The notes below the pieces were generated by a model. The model had not been told where the DNA came from and ran no database searches. It saw only the letters and a program-made list of their open reading frames with translations. From the NCBI GenBank assembly GCA_004352715.1, contig SCFE01000102.1:652546-716545 (forward strand): a stretch of 64,000 nt of DNA, given 5' to 3'. The stretch's first letter is position 1; the number at the start of each line of letters is the position of its first letter. The stretch is from Hofstenia miamia. Taxonomy: Eukaryota; Xenacoelomorpha; Acoela. Shown in pieces: positions 47,863-60,324 of this stretch. The translations under genes were made by a program, and so were the position numbers.

Positions 47863-50800
47863 CTAGTGAAATTAGAGTATTAGAAAATGCACAGCAATAC
47901 TCCATAAATTTGGCTTGATCTACATTGGGAGGAAACCAGCCGGTAAAATCATTCCGTTTCCAACTCCTTGATAAAGATATGTTTGTACTATATAATTTTC
48001 AAAATTATAAGTTTCAAAGTGTTCTCACACTATCTTCAAAAAAATGCTGCTCTGAAAAATAACTATGCATTGTATGTTATTCTTGTTAAATAATGATAAA
48101 CATTCTATTCGCTATTAATTGTAATATTTCAGAATAAGGACAATCAACTAGTTAGTTCAAAAATAGGAAACATACATTAGCATAATAGATTCCATTGGAG
48201 ACCAAAATTTGGTTAAACAAATTTGAAATATACGTATTTTTAAGTAACCATTTGCATATACAACTTAACAGGCGAATTTCTGATTTTTTCAAAACAGCAA
48301 ATCTCAAAAATTTTATTAAACTCCAACGAAAATTTCATAGAAAAAGTATTTCAATACCAGTATTTATTTCAAATAATATTTGCTAAGATTTATTCAAGAG
48401 TTGATGCAATAATAGAAAGAGGCAGACTCTGCTTTGGCAGAGTTGGAATTGGAAGTTGACAATATAGGCTCGCTGCGAAAATCGAAATTAATGCAGAATT
48501 TATTGAGCTCAAAATTTAACAAGTGCAAATTTGTAAAAATCGTAAAGATTTTAATATACTGCATATCAGGTTGGATAACTAGCAGTTACTAACTCAAGAG
48601 AAAAAATATATGTTAGAAACAAAGCCAAGTTATTACACTATCAGATTATACTATATCCTATATTTTCTGATACTATTTTGCCCGCTAAGTTGGCCTGGCC
48701 GAAATATATCAGCCAGCTTCCATTTCTGGACTCTTTAAATATGGCTAGCTCACTCCAGTGCTAAAACTTTGAACGGAGTATTCTTAAAAATGCAAATTAT
48801 TTTTTAACTCGGATGTTTTAATAAAATCACATCTTCCTTTGAAGTCCAAATGAGATTTTAAAAAAATTCGATACTGCGGAAGGAATTAATATATGCATAT
48901 ATCAACTATTATCTTTCATGGAATGAAAGCGATAATGTAATTAAAATCTACGCTTAATGATTGAACACATTGCTTTGAAATTTTTGTCATGGAAGGAATT
49001 AAGTCAATCTGACGAATACCACCTTTTATGTGCAATCTTGGTTTGACGTATGGGAAAATGTGTAACAAAAATGACTCAATTTAATTGCGAAAGATTAAAC
49101 GAATAGTAAAATCCACTCTCCAAATGAAAAAAAAACAAAATAAAAATAATAAAATTTTTTCAAAGCAATTTTTTTATTAAAATAAAGTACAAATATGAAT
49201 AAACAAAGATTGTGTACCTTGATCAGCTCGAGCTGATGTAAGGGGAGTTAACATGTGAGTGCATTACTAATAAAGGAAAATAAGGCAATTTTAGAGAACA
49301 TAACATGCACTCAAGTAGAATGAGACACCTAGCAAAAATTATAATGGGGCCAATAAGGGCTTTGTTCGACTGAACCATCCCAAATATGAGACTCAAGGCT
49401 GAAAATGGTTAATTAACAATGTTTATCACATATAAATATAGTTGTAAAACTAAAAATCTTCATACTATTGAAATACCCACCATACCACTTAAATCATATT
49501 ACCTTTCGCCTTTTCATTAGTGTTCAACAATGAGTGTGGGATCGACTTCTGAGAAAAAATGAGAAATCTTGTTTAAATAATCACTATAAATTGTTAAACT
49601 ATTTTACCATCAATTTTTGAAACAGATTAAAGTCTTCTTCTTGGTAAAAGGTTCTTAAAAATGTTCCAAGCTTCATTTGCACCGAAATAAGGGAAATAAA
49701 AATAATGTTTTGTGTAAAGATTGAACACTATATCAGTAATCGTAATAAATGACCTCCACTATATGCAGAAAAATGCAGCAGATGGTGACTGTTGGAAAAT
49801 AACAATAGCTCCTTAGTGGATGCATATTTAAGTGTTATATTTTTAGATATTTTTATCAGGGATTGTAAAATTTTGGAATAATTCCATAGAGGATGACAGA
49901 CATCACCTCGTGCACGTCCCTGAATATTAACCAGGTTTATTTATTGAAATTGTCAAAATATTTTGTCATAGGCTTTCATGGGAAATTGCTAACAAACGAA
50001 ATGCATTCAACAAAGATATCACTACCTTGAGAGAAAATCATCAAATACAAAATATATATCTAAAAATCTGTGCAAATGATTCCCAATAGAATGAAAATAA
50101 ACCATACTAGATCACTTACATACCGTGATTAACAGGAACCTAATAAATCGAAAAATCGAATGTTTAATATAAAATCGAATGCTTGTGCTAAAATTCGCTA
50201 GATGGCGTTATTTTATTCTTAAGAAAAAAATTTTGTATCAGAATTTATATAATTTCTTAGTGCTGGTGGCGGATTCTGAAGGGGGTCGTGGGATGGATCC
50301 CCTCTCACCAATGTTTATGGGCAAAAACAAGTCAAGGATAGTTTCACAAAGCCTACTGTCTACTTTTCCCGAAAAATTATTTAAATTACTGAAGAATAAA
50401 ACGGTTGGATTCAGTTTTCCTTCCCAAGAATGTTCATAGTTTTTCAGTACATACATGTATGTAAGAAAGGAATAATTCGCTTATGCTTAATTTACACTAT
50501 CAACTGTTGATCAATTGCCTTCAGTATACACTTATGAATTTTTGGGAGCAGTTAGCATCTGATAATCAAAATAGAGAGCTTTTGATACACTGTGATGAAA
50601 TAGTCCTATAAGAATGAATAAGTCCAAAATGCATTATCAACAACTTAGATTATGGACATGGAATTTCATCAATGGTTTTCTATAACACCAATATGCATCT
50701 GAATGTTTAATTCAAAAATTTATAGCAGATATATCTATTTTCAATTTTACTTTTAAATAAAGTTTGTTTTTGACAAAGTTTGACATCCAGAATTCGAAAT

Positions 50801-51250
50801 ATTTTGCCATCATTCAGTTACAACATCCAAAATTGATGCGCGCTTAGAATGGTATTTTGATACACATATGTGCCTGTGAAGATTACCCACATATTTTCAG
50901 CAATATCACATCTATCGCTCTCTCAATGCTATGACATTGGTTAATTCTGAAATATGTTAGTTTCTGGCTATGACCCTGAATACATAATAATTGCAAAATA
51001 TTAATTTCATTCTTAATTTGCACTACAATTTACAGAAATTATCCCACAATACTGCTAATTTGAACACTGACAGCAATCACTGTTGAAAAGAAAGCTTTCT
51101 CTGTTAAGGTGCAATTGTAAATACATGCTTATAGTGATGCCTAATTATACGGTTTGAAAATTTCTCATATCACATGCGACCATCACATGCTCTACAAAAA
51201 ATTGTTCTAGTTGAAGAAATAGTGATCTAGATAGAGTTACCTATATACAT
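47863..51250. other. Intergenic, nothing recognised
   Basis: AT-rich. It contains a 16-bp perfect palindrome at 49222-49237 but no supported gene or element. Further 3' exons of the minus-strand CFAP99-like gene must lie downstream of 51684 and could be here, but I could not identify them. Confidence 0.35.
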
Positions 51251-51267
51251 ACATACACAAATATATA

Positions 51268-51289
51268 TATATATAAATATATATATATA

Positions 51290-51330
<41 letters not shown>
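51268..51330. repeat. (TA)n microsatellite
   Basis: Interrupted TA run of about 60 bases. Confidence 0.9.
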
Positions 51331-51334
<4 letters not shown>

Positions 51335-51683
51335 GAATACCGAGAAAAATTTCCTACAAGGATACATCCAGATCAGAAAAAGATTCGCGCCTGCATAATT
51401 ATTGAAAAATTCTGTTTCAACGTTTGTAAATTTGACATAAACAATACCACACTTTCCTATGTTGGAAATATCCATTAACACATAAACACATTCGTTACTG
51501 GCATTTTCTGCAAACATCTGCGATTATAATAAAGTTCTCGTAAATCACGAATTTGTGACAAAACTGTAATTGCCATGCGCATATCAAAATTTCTATTTGT
51601 TAGGTTCCTAAATTATGCTCTAAAATATAACTTTTAATTTGGAATTTCGAAATGAAAGAATTAAATAACCATGACCAACTTAC

Positions 51684-52464
51684 CTGCTTCTCCTGGAGAA
51701 TGGCATTTCTCTTCTCTGCTTCTTCCTTTTGTCTTTCAATGCGAAGAAGGTTTAAGCGCTCTCTCAATTCAAGAATTGACATTTCAACCAAAAAGCCATA
51801 ACCCGGAACTTCCGCCAAATCAACGAACTTGTTTCTCGGTCTAGGCGCAGATTCCAAAACACGAATTTGACGAATTATCTCTTGACGCTGCAACATTTCT
51901 TTTTCTGCCTAAAATTTCAAATTATTTCATTTGTTTGGATTAAAAAAACCTATTAAATGAATTACCAATGTATCTATATAAACTAAGAACTCCAAGTTCA
52001 AAATCATTATATACATTAAAAACAAAAGATCTTACTTCTTCAAATGCTCTTTTCAACAGTTCTTTGCTCTCAGCATGCATTTGCTGCACTAATTTGTGCT
52101 TAAAACTTTGAATTTTCTTCCTTGCTTGTTTTGCATTTTTGTGGCCAGTGATTACCTGCTCTACTAACTGCCTAAATTTTTTTGAATAAATTCTATAATA
52201 ATTACATTTTATCATGTATTATGAAATGCAAAGCTGTTATTATAAATTAAATTTAAATTCTCTGAATACTAAATACCAAAATAAGATAACATAGAATGGC
52301 AAAAATAAAGATGACATACTTCATTCCCTCTTCTTCTTGCATTTTCTGATCAAGATATTCTCGCATTCTAATTGCAGCTTCATTCTTCATTTCTTCCACA
52401 ATCTTTTGATTATCTTGAACAAGTTTCTCCTGAGCCAAAATAGCATCTTCATAGCTAATTTTGC
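51684..52464 (-). CDS. CFAP99-like ciliary coiled-coil protein, three internal exons
   Basis: Exons 52464-52320, 52171-52036 and 51908-51684 on the minus strand, all with GT-AG borders, join in frame (phases 2 and 0) to about 168 residues. Order: KISYEDAILAQEKLVQDNQK to QEEEGMK, then QLVEQVITGHKNAKQARKK to RAFEE, then AEKEMLQRQEIIRQIRVLE, FVDLAEVPGYGFLVEMSILE and LRERLNLLRIERQ to LQEKQ. It is rich in Glu, Lys and Gln, as expected for a coiled coil. The block VDLAE...GYGFLVEMSxxELRERL resembles CFAP99, an axonemal protein of motile cilia; this is recognition by eye. Both ends are missing: the first visible exon begins inside a codon and the last ends at a good donor (CAG|GTAAGT). Its introns (148 and 127 bp) are tiny compared with those of POPDC. 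Confidence 0.6.
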
Positions 52465-53780
52465 CTAAATAATTAAAATTTCAAAAAGTCATATAAAAAA
52501 CTAAAACGTGATCCAAATGAATTAAACTGATTGCGAAATCTCCATAACATTTAACACACATTTAAAAATATTAAAGCATTTAGTATAAGCCTATGCAGTA
52601 TATGTAATATATAGTTGTGAATTGAAATAAAAAATTCTCAAACAATGTTCCTTTGAAATTAATAAAATTATATAAAAACATGGACAAACACCTGTTTATT
52701 GAAATAAATACGTTAAATGATATATGCGCTAACATCGCCAAGCGCTACAAAACAGGTGAAGGCGGTACGAAAAAAATGAAATAGCATAATAACCGAAATC
52801 TTGTAATAGCGAAGCTGACGGCAAACCCTCTAGATTAAAATATATAAAATATAAATGATGTTTATAAAGGATTGAATGGCATATTTCACGTTTACTTGTA
52901 GTAGTAACGTTTATTATTTTAGAAATAATGTATAAAAATAACACACATATAAAAAAATAAAAGTCTAGGAAAGCAAAATGCAATCTAAAAATAAGAAACC
53001 AACATATGGGCGTTAATAGGTATGACGTGTAGACGGTAGAGCATTTATGTAGTTGCAATAGTAAAGAATGAACTGGTTTTCTTTAACAAACAAAAGCAAA
53101 CGTCCATTTTAACTTTTGTCATTTGATGTAAACCTAATGACATTACAGAATTATAGATCAATTAATTCTTGAATATATCTTATCACGGTGCACATTTATT
53201 GTACACCACATTATAAGACAATTTTTTTAGAAAAATTCTTAGAAAATTTGAATTTTGAACCAAGATAACTCATGCATTTTCAAGGAAAATTGAACTTTCT
53301 ATGTTTAGTAAATTTTGATCTAAATTATTTGCTGGAAAGGCATTGCACTACAGTGACAGTAATAATTGTTGCTCAAAAGAAGTACCAAAGAAGTATTTCT
53401 TTGGTGCGCAAAAATAGTGCCCTTGAAATTTATCAAAATGGAGTCTGGGTGAATTCTAAAAACATTATGTGTGTGTTTCTAAAAAACATTTGTACCGAAA
53501 ACATGAAAAATTTAAGTCAGTATGCAAACCTCGTCTATAGAATTCCAAACAAACACACAAATAAGGATATATAAAATTGATATACAATATATAGTGAATT
53601 AAATTACGTGCATAAGCAGAAAGTGTAATTTTTTATAAGCTAGAGAGATAATTATAGTTATGTAACTCACTATACTAAAACCGCAGTTATTTACTAACAA
53701 TTACATTATGATTAATACGAGCGTTCGCAAAGTATCACCAGTTGCATAAATCACGCTAGTGCTATCACACTTAGCAACCA
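52465..53780. other. No supported gene
   Basis: Upstream side of the visible CFAP99-like exons and 5' side of the MADF gene. The minus-strand ORFs here lack family resemblance and paired splice sites. Confidence 0.35.
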
Positions 53781-53782
53781 GG

Positions 53783-53792
53783 TAGCCAATCA
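53783..53792 (+). promoter_or_regulatory. CCAAT box upstream of the MADF gene
   Basis: agccaatcag matches the NF-Y site and lies about 115 bp before the start codon, similar in type and distance to the inverted site before POPDC. Use is inferred. Confidence 0.35.
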
Positions 53793-53904
53793 GAAGCCCC
53801 TCCAATTTATTTGATCAAATGCTGCGTTATTCAATATTTGAACAATCATTCAAATAAACTATTATAGCGTACAGCGTTTTACTTCTCATTTGACGCTACG
53901 CGAT

Positions 53905-54324
53905 ATGTCTATTGTATGGACACAAAACCAAACCGCATTACTCATTGATTTATACAAGCAGAACCCATGTCTTTACGATAGTAACGACTTCGAATATCGG
54001 AATACAGAGAAAAAACACGAAATCTTTATCAATATATGCGAGCAACTCCAAGAACTCAGACCTGGGTGCACAATTTTGGATATCAAAAGTAAAATCAATG
54101 GACTACGTACACAGTTTATATCAGAATTGAAAAAAACACAAATTGGTATAGGCAGAGACAGCCTAAATAGCTACATACCTAAGGCTTGGTGGTATGATGA
54201 ACTAAGTTTCTTAAAAGATAACGTACACCCGAGACTAAGAGTGAATGGAACTTATGACATCACTACAACACAATGTAACAACTTAGCGTGTGCAACAATT
54301 ACCCCAAATATCAAGGTACATGTT

Positions 54325-54371
<47 letters not shown>

Positions 54372-55212
54372 TGTTTCTTTCGAAATTCTGTTTGCATTGA
54401 GTACAACAATAATTATAAGGATGGCGAATAATCTTCAATTGACATACTATGATTTTGACAAATTATGATGAAAACTACCGGCCTGCATAGTTTTGCCATA
54501 TTTTTTATACAAGTCAGAAGATGGTATATTGATTAACACTTCTTTGTATATCATATGTACCTTACATAGATTCCCTCAATTTAGACTTGTGTAGCAATAC
54601 AATAAAATATTAATTGACGAATTTAAATGAAAAAGAATAGAATTGTAAGTGTGTTATTTTGAAACAAACACTTAGCCCGCTAAATTCAACAGTCATTTGG
54701 AAATGTAAAAATTCCACAAAGATTGATCCAGTAAGCAATTTAAAACGTTTAAGATATGATTGTTTTAACAAATAATGTTGTCTTCATTACTCTTCAAATA
54801 CCGCATTATGTATTTAAGGTTCTGTAAACAAAAATGAAACCATGTGGTTTTGTGAGCACAAAACTGTATTCTTCACGATCGTCTGAACTATATTTAGAAT
54901 ACCACTAAATATAAATCTATTTAGTCAGATCCGGTTCAAGAGGTGAATAGAATAACGGAAGAACCAATAAGTGTCAGTCCTCCAATTAAGAAAAGATGCA
55001 ATTCACAACCGAATATTCCGGAACCATTCCCAGAATCACAGCCGCAAGCTAAAATTCAGAAGCTTTCCCGTGAAGATATAGATATTTTTACAAAGTTCGT
55101 AGCATGCGAAATGAAACAAATCCAAAATCCTATTGTTCTTAAAGATTTAAAACGCAAAATACAGCAAGAGCTTATGATAGCACAAGATAGAGACGATTAT
55201 GAAACTTATTGA
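53905..55212 (+). CDS. MADF domain protein with C-terminal BESS-like motif
   Basis: Two exons, 53905-54315 (donor AAG|GTACAT) and 54925-55212 (acceptor tctatttag), joined in phase 0 to 232 residues. The MADF domain (about 10-107), a Myb/SANT-like DNA-binding domain, shows ALLIDLYKQNPCLYDSND, YRNTEKKHEIF, KINGLRTQFISELKK and WWYDELSFLKD in the usual order. Exon 2 encodes a Pro/Ser linker with a basic patch (PPIKKR) and ends in DIDIFTKFVACEMKQIQNP...KIQQELMIA, like the BESS protein-interaction motif. Such proteins act as sequence-specific transcription regulators in insects. The start is the ATG at 53905, seven residues before the domain; an upstream open stretch from 53890 lacks an ATG. The 609-bp intron has a long TA repeat 16 bases after the donor. 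Confidence 0.88.
54332..54370. repeat. (TA)n microsatellite in the MADF intron
   Basis: Begins 16 bases after the donor. It reads as an open IYIYIY frame and so falsely extends the exon 1 ORF. Confidence 0.95.
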
Positions 55213-55318
55213 TTCATAATCTCGACTTTTTATTTGTATCGTGATGTCTTTTAAATATTTTTATATACTAGAATATAGAAAACTTAATTTTCCATTGAAA
55301 ACTACACACATCGATAGA

Positions 55319-55324
55319 AATAAA
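55319..55324 (+). terminator. MADF gene polyadenylation signal AATAAA
   Basis: First AATAAA after the stop, 107 bp downstream. Confidence 0.4.
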
Positions 55325-56074
55325 CAACATTGCACAGCACTCCAAAAGTGAATTGGGCTTTGAATTTTCCATTCGAATTCACAATGAATTTGTACTCGAA
55401 TTTATATTTACATTTCTACAATTCTTTAAAAACACGTGTATAGCTGTACTTTGCCATATCCTAAAATTGTTGGAAAAACAAATGTTTATGAAATATTTTC
55501 TGAAGGATCACATGTTTCAAATTCTCTAACGATGAAATCCCCATTGCCAAACCAAATGATTTATAGGATTACGGTCGATGCGACCAATTAAAATCCCAAC
55601 TGATTCTATGTCGAAAACAACTGCCAAATGTTTTTAGGAAAAGTTCATACAAATGTATAAGATGTAAAAGGAATACATGTGACGTTTTCATTAATTTTCT
55701 ATTTTTTGGCATGCATTTGAGGTTTTGTTAAGTTAGAATTATAGCACAAAAAATATATTTACTATGTCAACAATCGTGTTTCTAATGTATTAATATTTAA
55801 TTAACTTGCGATTGTGGACAATATTAATCTCGTGGGGCTGTACCAACTTCAATAGCTTCTATCAAAAACGAATTAAAGTTTATTTTAAAATGCTGTTGTT
55901 TAAAATATAATTAGAAACATTTCATTAACTAACATCTCTATAATGAGGAAATTTGCAATGCTTTCGTTGACATGCGTGGCTTTATATCGAAATATTATCG
56001 AAAATCATAAATAGATTTTACATGATGGAACCATATATATGATTACAATAAACGAAATTATAGATAATAAAAAA
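55325..56074. other. Intergenic, nothing recognised
   Basis: AT-rich, no supported features. Confidence 0.4.
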
Positions 56075-57701
56075 CAGTACTGGAAAAATGAATTCGGCCA
56101 CCCATGATTTTTCATAAATATTTATAAGAAATGTACGCCAAGAATGTCATAGGCATTTTTAAATTAGATGTGGTGTGGCAGAAAGAAGAATTCCTCAATG
56201 TTAAGACATAATAATCAATATTTTCTTTAAATCTCAAGGAGAGATGGTAGAATGCTTGTGGTTAGCTAATATTTTCTTGGAAACATGTATTCGGCCAGTT
56301 CAGACCAAATCAGAGACTCTGTAAATAATTTCATTGGTTGAGTTTTTTTCAGTCTATTTTATTAAAAATGTCTAATAAAAGTTTTTCTTCATATATGATG
56401 CCTGGTTACGCGAGTTGATTATCTCCAAACATTTGGAAGGGATGAGTCAACGTAATATATCCCGACTTGTAGAACGACCTCGAAGTACTGTCGGGGATAT
56501 CATCAGAGGTTTCACTTCTGAAAACATCATTTCCTCTCAAGCCAAAGTCCGGAAGATCAAAGAATACCTCCAAAACCTTCCAATAAGGTCTTGTGTGCCT
56601 TTCAAAGCGAAATCCCAGGAAGACTTCAGAGGAACTTCGCAAGGAATGGGCTGATGGTCACCTCATGACAGCAAGAACTGTGCGAAACATCCTGAAGAAG
56701 TACTAAATTAGGAATTTCGTGGTACCCAGAAAGCCAATCTTAACCTCAAAGCAAAGATTACGCCGGATGAGGTGGGCCAAGTTAATGAGAAACAATTCAT
56801 GCAAACATTGGTCTAATGATATATTTTCAGATAAGTCAAAATTTGAACTATACTCATCAAAAAGAATGTTGATAAAGAGACCAACTGGGCAGAAGTTTAG
56901 ATTATTACCTCAATTTACAAGGGGCATCATGAAGTATGGTGGGAATTCTGTAATTGTATGGGGTGCAATATGGAAGTGTAACCTTCGCAAGATTGTTCAC
57001 ATCCCCGAAGTTCTCAATGTGCTCGGATTATCGAAAAGGAACTCTTGCCACTTCTTACAAGTGATTCAATATATCAGCAGGATGGTGCTCCATGTCATAC
57101 CTCAAAGGAAATGAAAAACTTCCTTTCACAGTAATGGGCTTGCTATCCTTGCTTACTGAACTGGCCAATCTCTAGACCTTAACATTATCGAAAATATGTG
57201 GAAAGAGGTCAAGTATCGAATTGATGAGCATAATATTCACATTGAAAACGAGCTGTGGAGCGCAATAAAGAAAAAATTTTATGCAATTCCCAACAGGTTT
57301 ATTGAAAGATTTTTTGCTTGAATCCCTGATCGCCTTGAAGCTGTTATTTTCTCAAAGGGACACCCTACAAAATATTACAAGAGACAGTTTTGTTGCTAAG
57401 TACTTGTATGTATTGCATCAATTATTAATTTATGTATCATATTTTGAATTTACATTTTTTGGATTTGCTCATTTGTTAAAATTTTTTCAGGTGCCGAATA
57501 CATTTTTCCAATACAAGTTTTCTAATTTTGATTAAAAATTTATAGCCGATTATTATTCTACATATTTTATGGTATTAGACATACAGATTTTTCCTTTCTC
57601 AATCAAAGTAACAATTAGTTATAATCTTAGACAAACTATTCAATGAATATTCATTATTTATTCAAAATATCAAGGTGGTCGAATACATATTTCCAGTACT
57701 G
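56075..57701 (+). mobile_element. Second Tc1-like transposon, decayed
   Basis: The ends are imperfect inverted repeats of about 27 bp, beginning cagtactggaaa (left 56075; right ends 57701), with the TA target intact only on the right (left now AA). The element is 1627 bp with a dead transposase on the plus strand. Only the outermost cagtactgg is shared with the element at 5711, so the two represent different families. Confidence 0.82.
56368..57340 (+). pseudogene. Tc1-like transposase, multiply broken
   Basis: Blocks in order but in different frames: LIISKHLEGMSQRNISRLVE and RPRSTVGDIIRGF (helix-turn-helix, from about 56409); NDIFSDKSKFELYSSKR (first catalytic Asp, 56816-56866; the usual FSDES is FSDKS); RGIMKYGGNSVIVWGAI; then, after a frameshift near 57070, QDGAPCHTSKEMKNFLS; and LNIIENMWKEVKYRIDEHNI (final Glu, about 57180-57235). 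Several frameshifts and stops make it inactive. Confidence 0.82.
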
Positions 57702-60324
57702 TATACCCAATCATTTATATGAGGATCACTGCTTCCTGTCAAATGTAATTGATGGAAATAATGAATAAACGTGAAAAGCAAGTATGTATGACTGTCTTAG
57801 GTTTCACGAAGAGCGCGTTTGACGTTACATTGATTTTAAACGAATGATGCCATATAAGTTGTTTAAATTTTGTATTTCGTAATCATTTTACTTGTTTATT
57901 ATAAACAGCATTATTTAGCATCAACACGGTGTATATTTCAACATATTTTATATATTGGTAATTACATTAAAACAACTTTGTTGAGAAAATAAGAGCCTGG
58001 ATGATTTCACCATTTTGAAATTATTGGACCTTTCGTGTTTCTAATCTTGCACTAACGTCAATATTAGCAAAAAAATTTACATAATTGTCTTTAATTATTA
58101 ACGTTTGGACCTGAAATGTGACATTTTAACTGACTAAGTTTACTCAGTAAATCAGCCCCATTTGTATAAAATAGATTAAATTCATGTCAAAATTCAGGCT
58201 AAAATTGAGACAGAATTTAAAAAATGCTAAACGTGAATAATTATAAAAGTGGGTCTATTGTACAACACTTAATAGCGAACCTTTTATTTTACTAAGAAAT
58301 TATACTGTTCAGAAAAAAGCATAAAGTTGTATATAAATATATGAAAAGTAATAAGAGAGTGTTAATTTTACTTTCTAGCTCTCCAATTACTGTAATGATT
58401 ATTGTAATCATTATTCTTAAACTTAATTGGCTTTAAATGTTGAAAAATGATGGATGGTCTACATTTGATACCTAAAAAACCGTATTTTGAAATAAAAAGA
58501 AAGACAAATTGATTTTTGTTGTGGGAATGGAATTCTAATACGCGTTAAAGATGTGGTAATCTATAGGGTCATATTTGAAGAAACCATGGACGTTTCACTT
58601 ATCTCTCAACTTAATCTATCATTTTGAAGTCTATGGATAAATCAGTCAGAATTGTTTTTCGACAAAATGTGACTATTGAAGATATAAAGATTGCCAGCAC
58701 TAGTGTCTGTAATCTCGCATCATTTTTTTCAATTCTGGAATTAGAATAGAATTCGTAATACATATAAATATTTTCCAATACATTGATCAGCAATACCGTT
58801 TCGAAATCTTAAGTACGCAAAAGACCTTTGCTGATTTAAAGGTATACCCGATTTGGGTGCATGGCCCCCATCCAATTTTTCAACATCGGGTATGGAATTC
58901 TGAAATTTTAGACAGAAATGCCTCATAAACCACTCATCACACTATCAATGATCGCTAGAAAGTTCCAAACCTAAAATTTTTCTTTTCTGGATTATACAAG
59001 CTTCACAATAAATCACAGTGTTAAAACCAAACAATTAATTTATTGATTTAAGATTTTATTTGTTTTTCAAAATTTCTGAAACTCGGAATTGAACACCGAA
59101 TAACTTCTTAAAATTCCAAGATTTGGGATACGAACACTATACACAAATATATTATAGGCCATTCTCAATACGGTTTTATATTGGGTTGTCATTCTTTGAA
59201 AAAAAACGCCAATGAATTATGTACCAAATAGTGCATTTATACATTCAAATAAGACTTCTATACATCTGAATAAGAATTATAGAATCTACATAAGACCCCT
59301 ATAGATTAGATTAGCACATTCCAGTGTCGATTGAAACAACTTCTTTTCTGTAAACGATTCTCCATATCCATTGTGGGTGAAATGACTATTCCTATGCAAA
59401 GTTGATAAGCAACAGTCACTTTTGTGTGTAACACCAATATAGTTCTTATTATTATTGGGTATAAACTATTAGCAGGGTGTCGGCGCATTTCAACTTAACA
59501 ATTTCCAAGCAGTTCAAAGTAGTTCCAGCCCGAACTCAGAGCAATTCTTAAATTCTAAATTTGCAGGCAATTCTAGACTGAAATTAACGCAAATGGCTCA
59601 AGAGTAAAACATTAGTTTATCAAACAGTTACAACCATGTCATACATAAAGAGTTCTTCTAATGGCAATCACGTAAATCCTCCTTTTCATCATAGTAAAAT
59701 ATACAGACACATACCTTAGTTTTGCAAATTATAAAGACTCAGTTTGTTCAGTTTAAATCAAAAATTTAATTAGCGATGTACAATTGTAGTCTGGCTGAAT
59801 TAGCATTTGACCTAGAATTAAATGACACATAAACATATTTGGTACCATTGAAAAGCAAATTTTCTGTAGAATAACATACTTAAAGCCTCACACATAGGTC
59901 GTTGGGGAATTTTTTTGAAATATTTCTGAAAAGCAGTGGTATTTGTACAAAAATATTGCCAAATCTATACCTACTTTCATATAAAAATCGTTGGCTGTTG
60001 TTTAAATTTACTCATGTCAATTATTACGTGCCTAATTTAAAGTGTGCTAATTTTTAAAAATGTCTACCTGTGTTATTTAATTCATCATTGCTAATCAGGA
60101 AAGAGTATGTACTGATTTTTATACATTTTGATATTACCTACATCATATAAAGTATTTATTAATTTATTTATTTATTTATTTATTAATTTATTTAATTGTG
60201 ATATAATCATTATTTGAATTTAGCAGACTTCTAAACTTATTAGATACAATAATATTCATTGAATGTGCGTCTATGTTTGACAATATAGGTACTTACCTAC
60301 TGTAGTTTAGTTGCTTTAGTTGAA
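57702..60324. other. Intergenic, possible transposon terminus near the right end
   Basis: No supported gene. At 59473 the sequence cagggtgtcggcgca looks like a DNA-transposon terminus; no partner is visible in the window. A short (ATTT)n run lies at about 60152-60192. Confidence 0.35.

Noticed and set aside
49222-49237. 16-bp perfect palindrome atcagctcgagctgat
   Set aside because: A single occurrence without context; expected now and then by chance.
52729-53058. 109-codon minus-strand ORF near the CFAP99-like exons
   Set aside because: No resemblance to that protein, mostly low-complexity aromatic residues, and no usable donor.
53890-54468. 192-codon ORF as the full MADF protein
   Set aside because: It reads through the donor into a TA repeat (IYIYIY). 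The spliced form adds a BESS-like exon in phase, and the codon at 53890 is not ATG.
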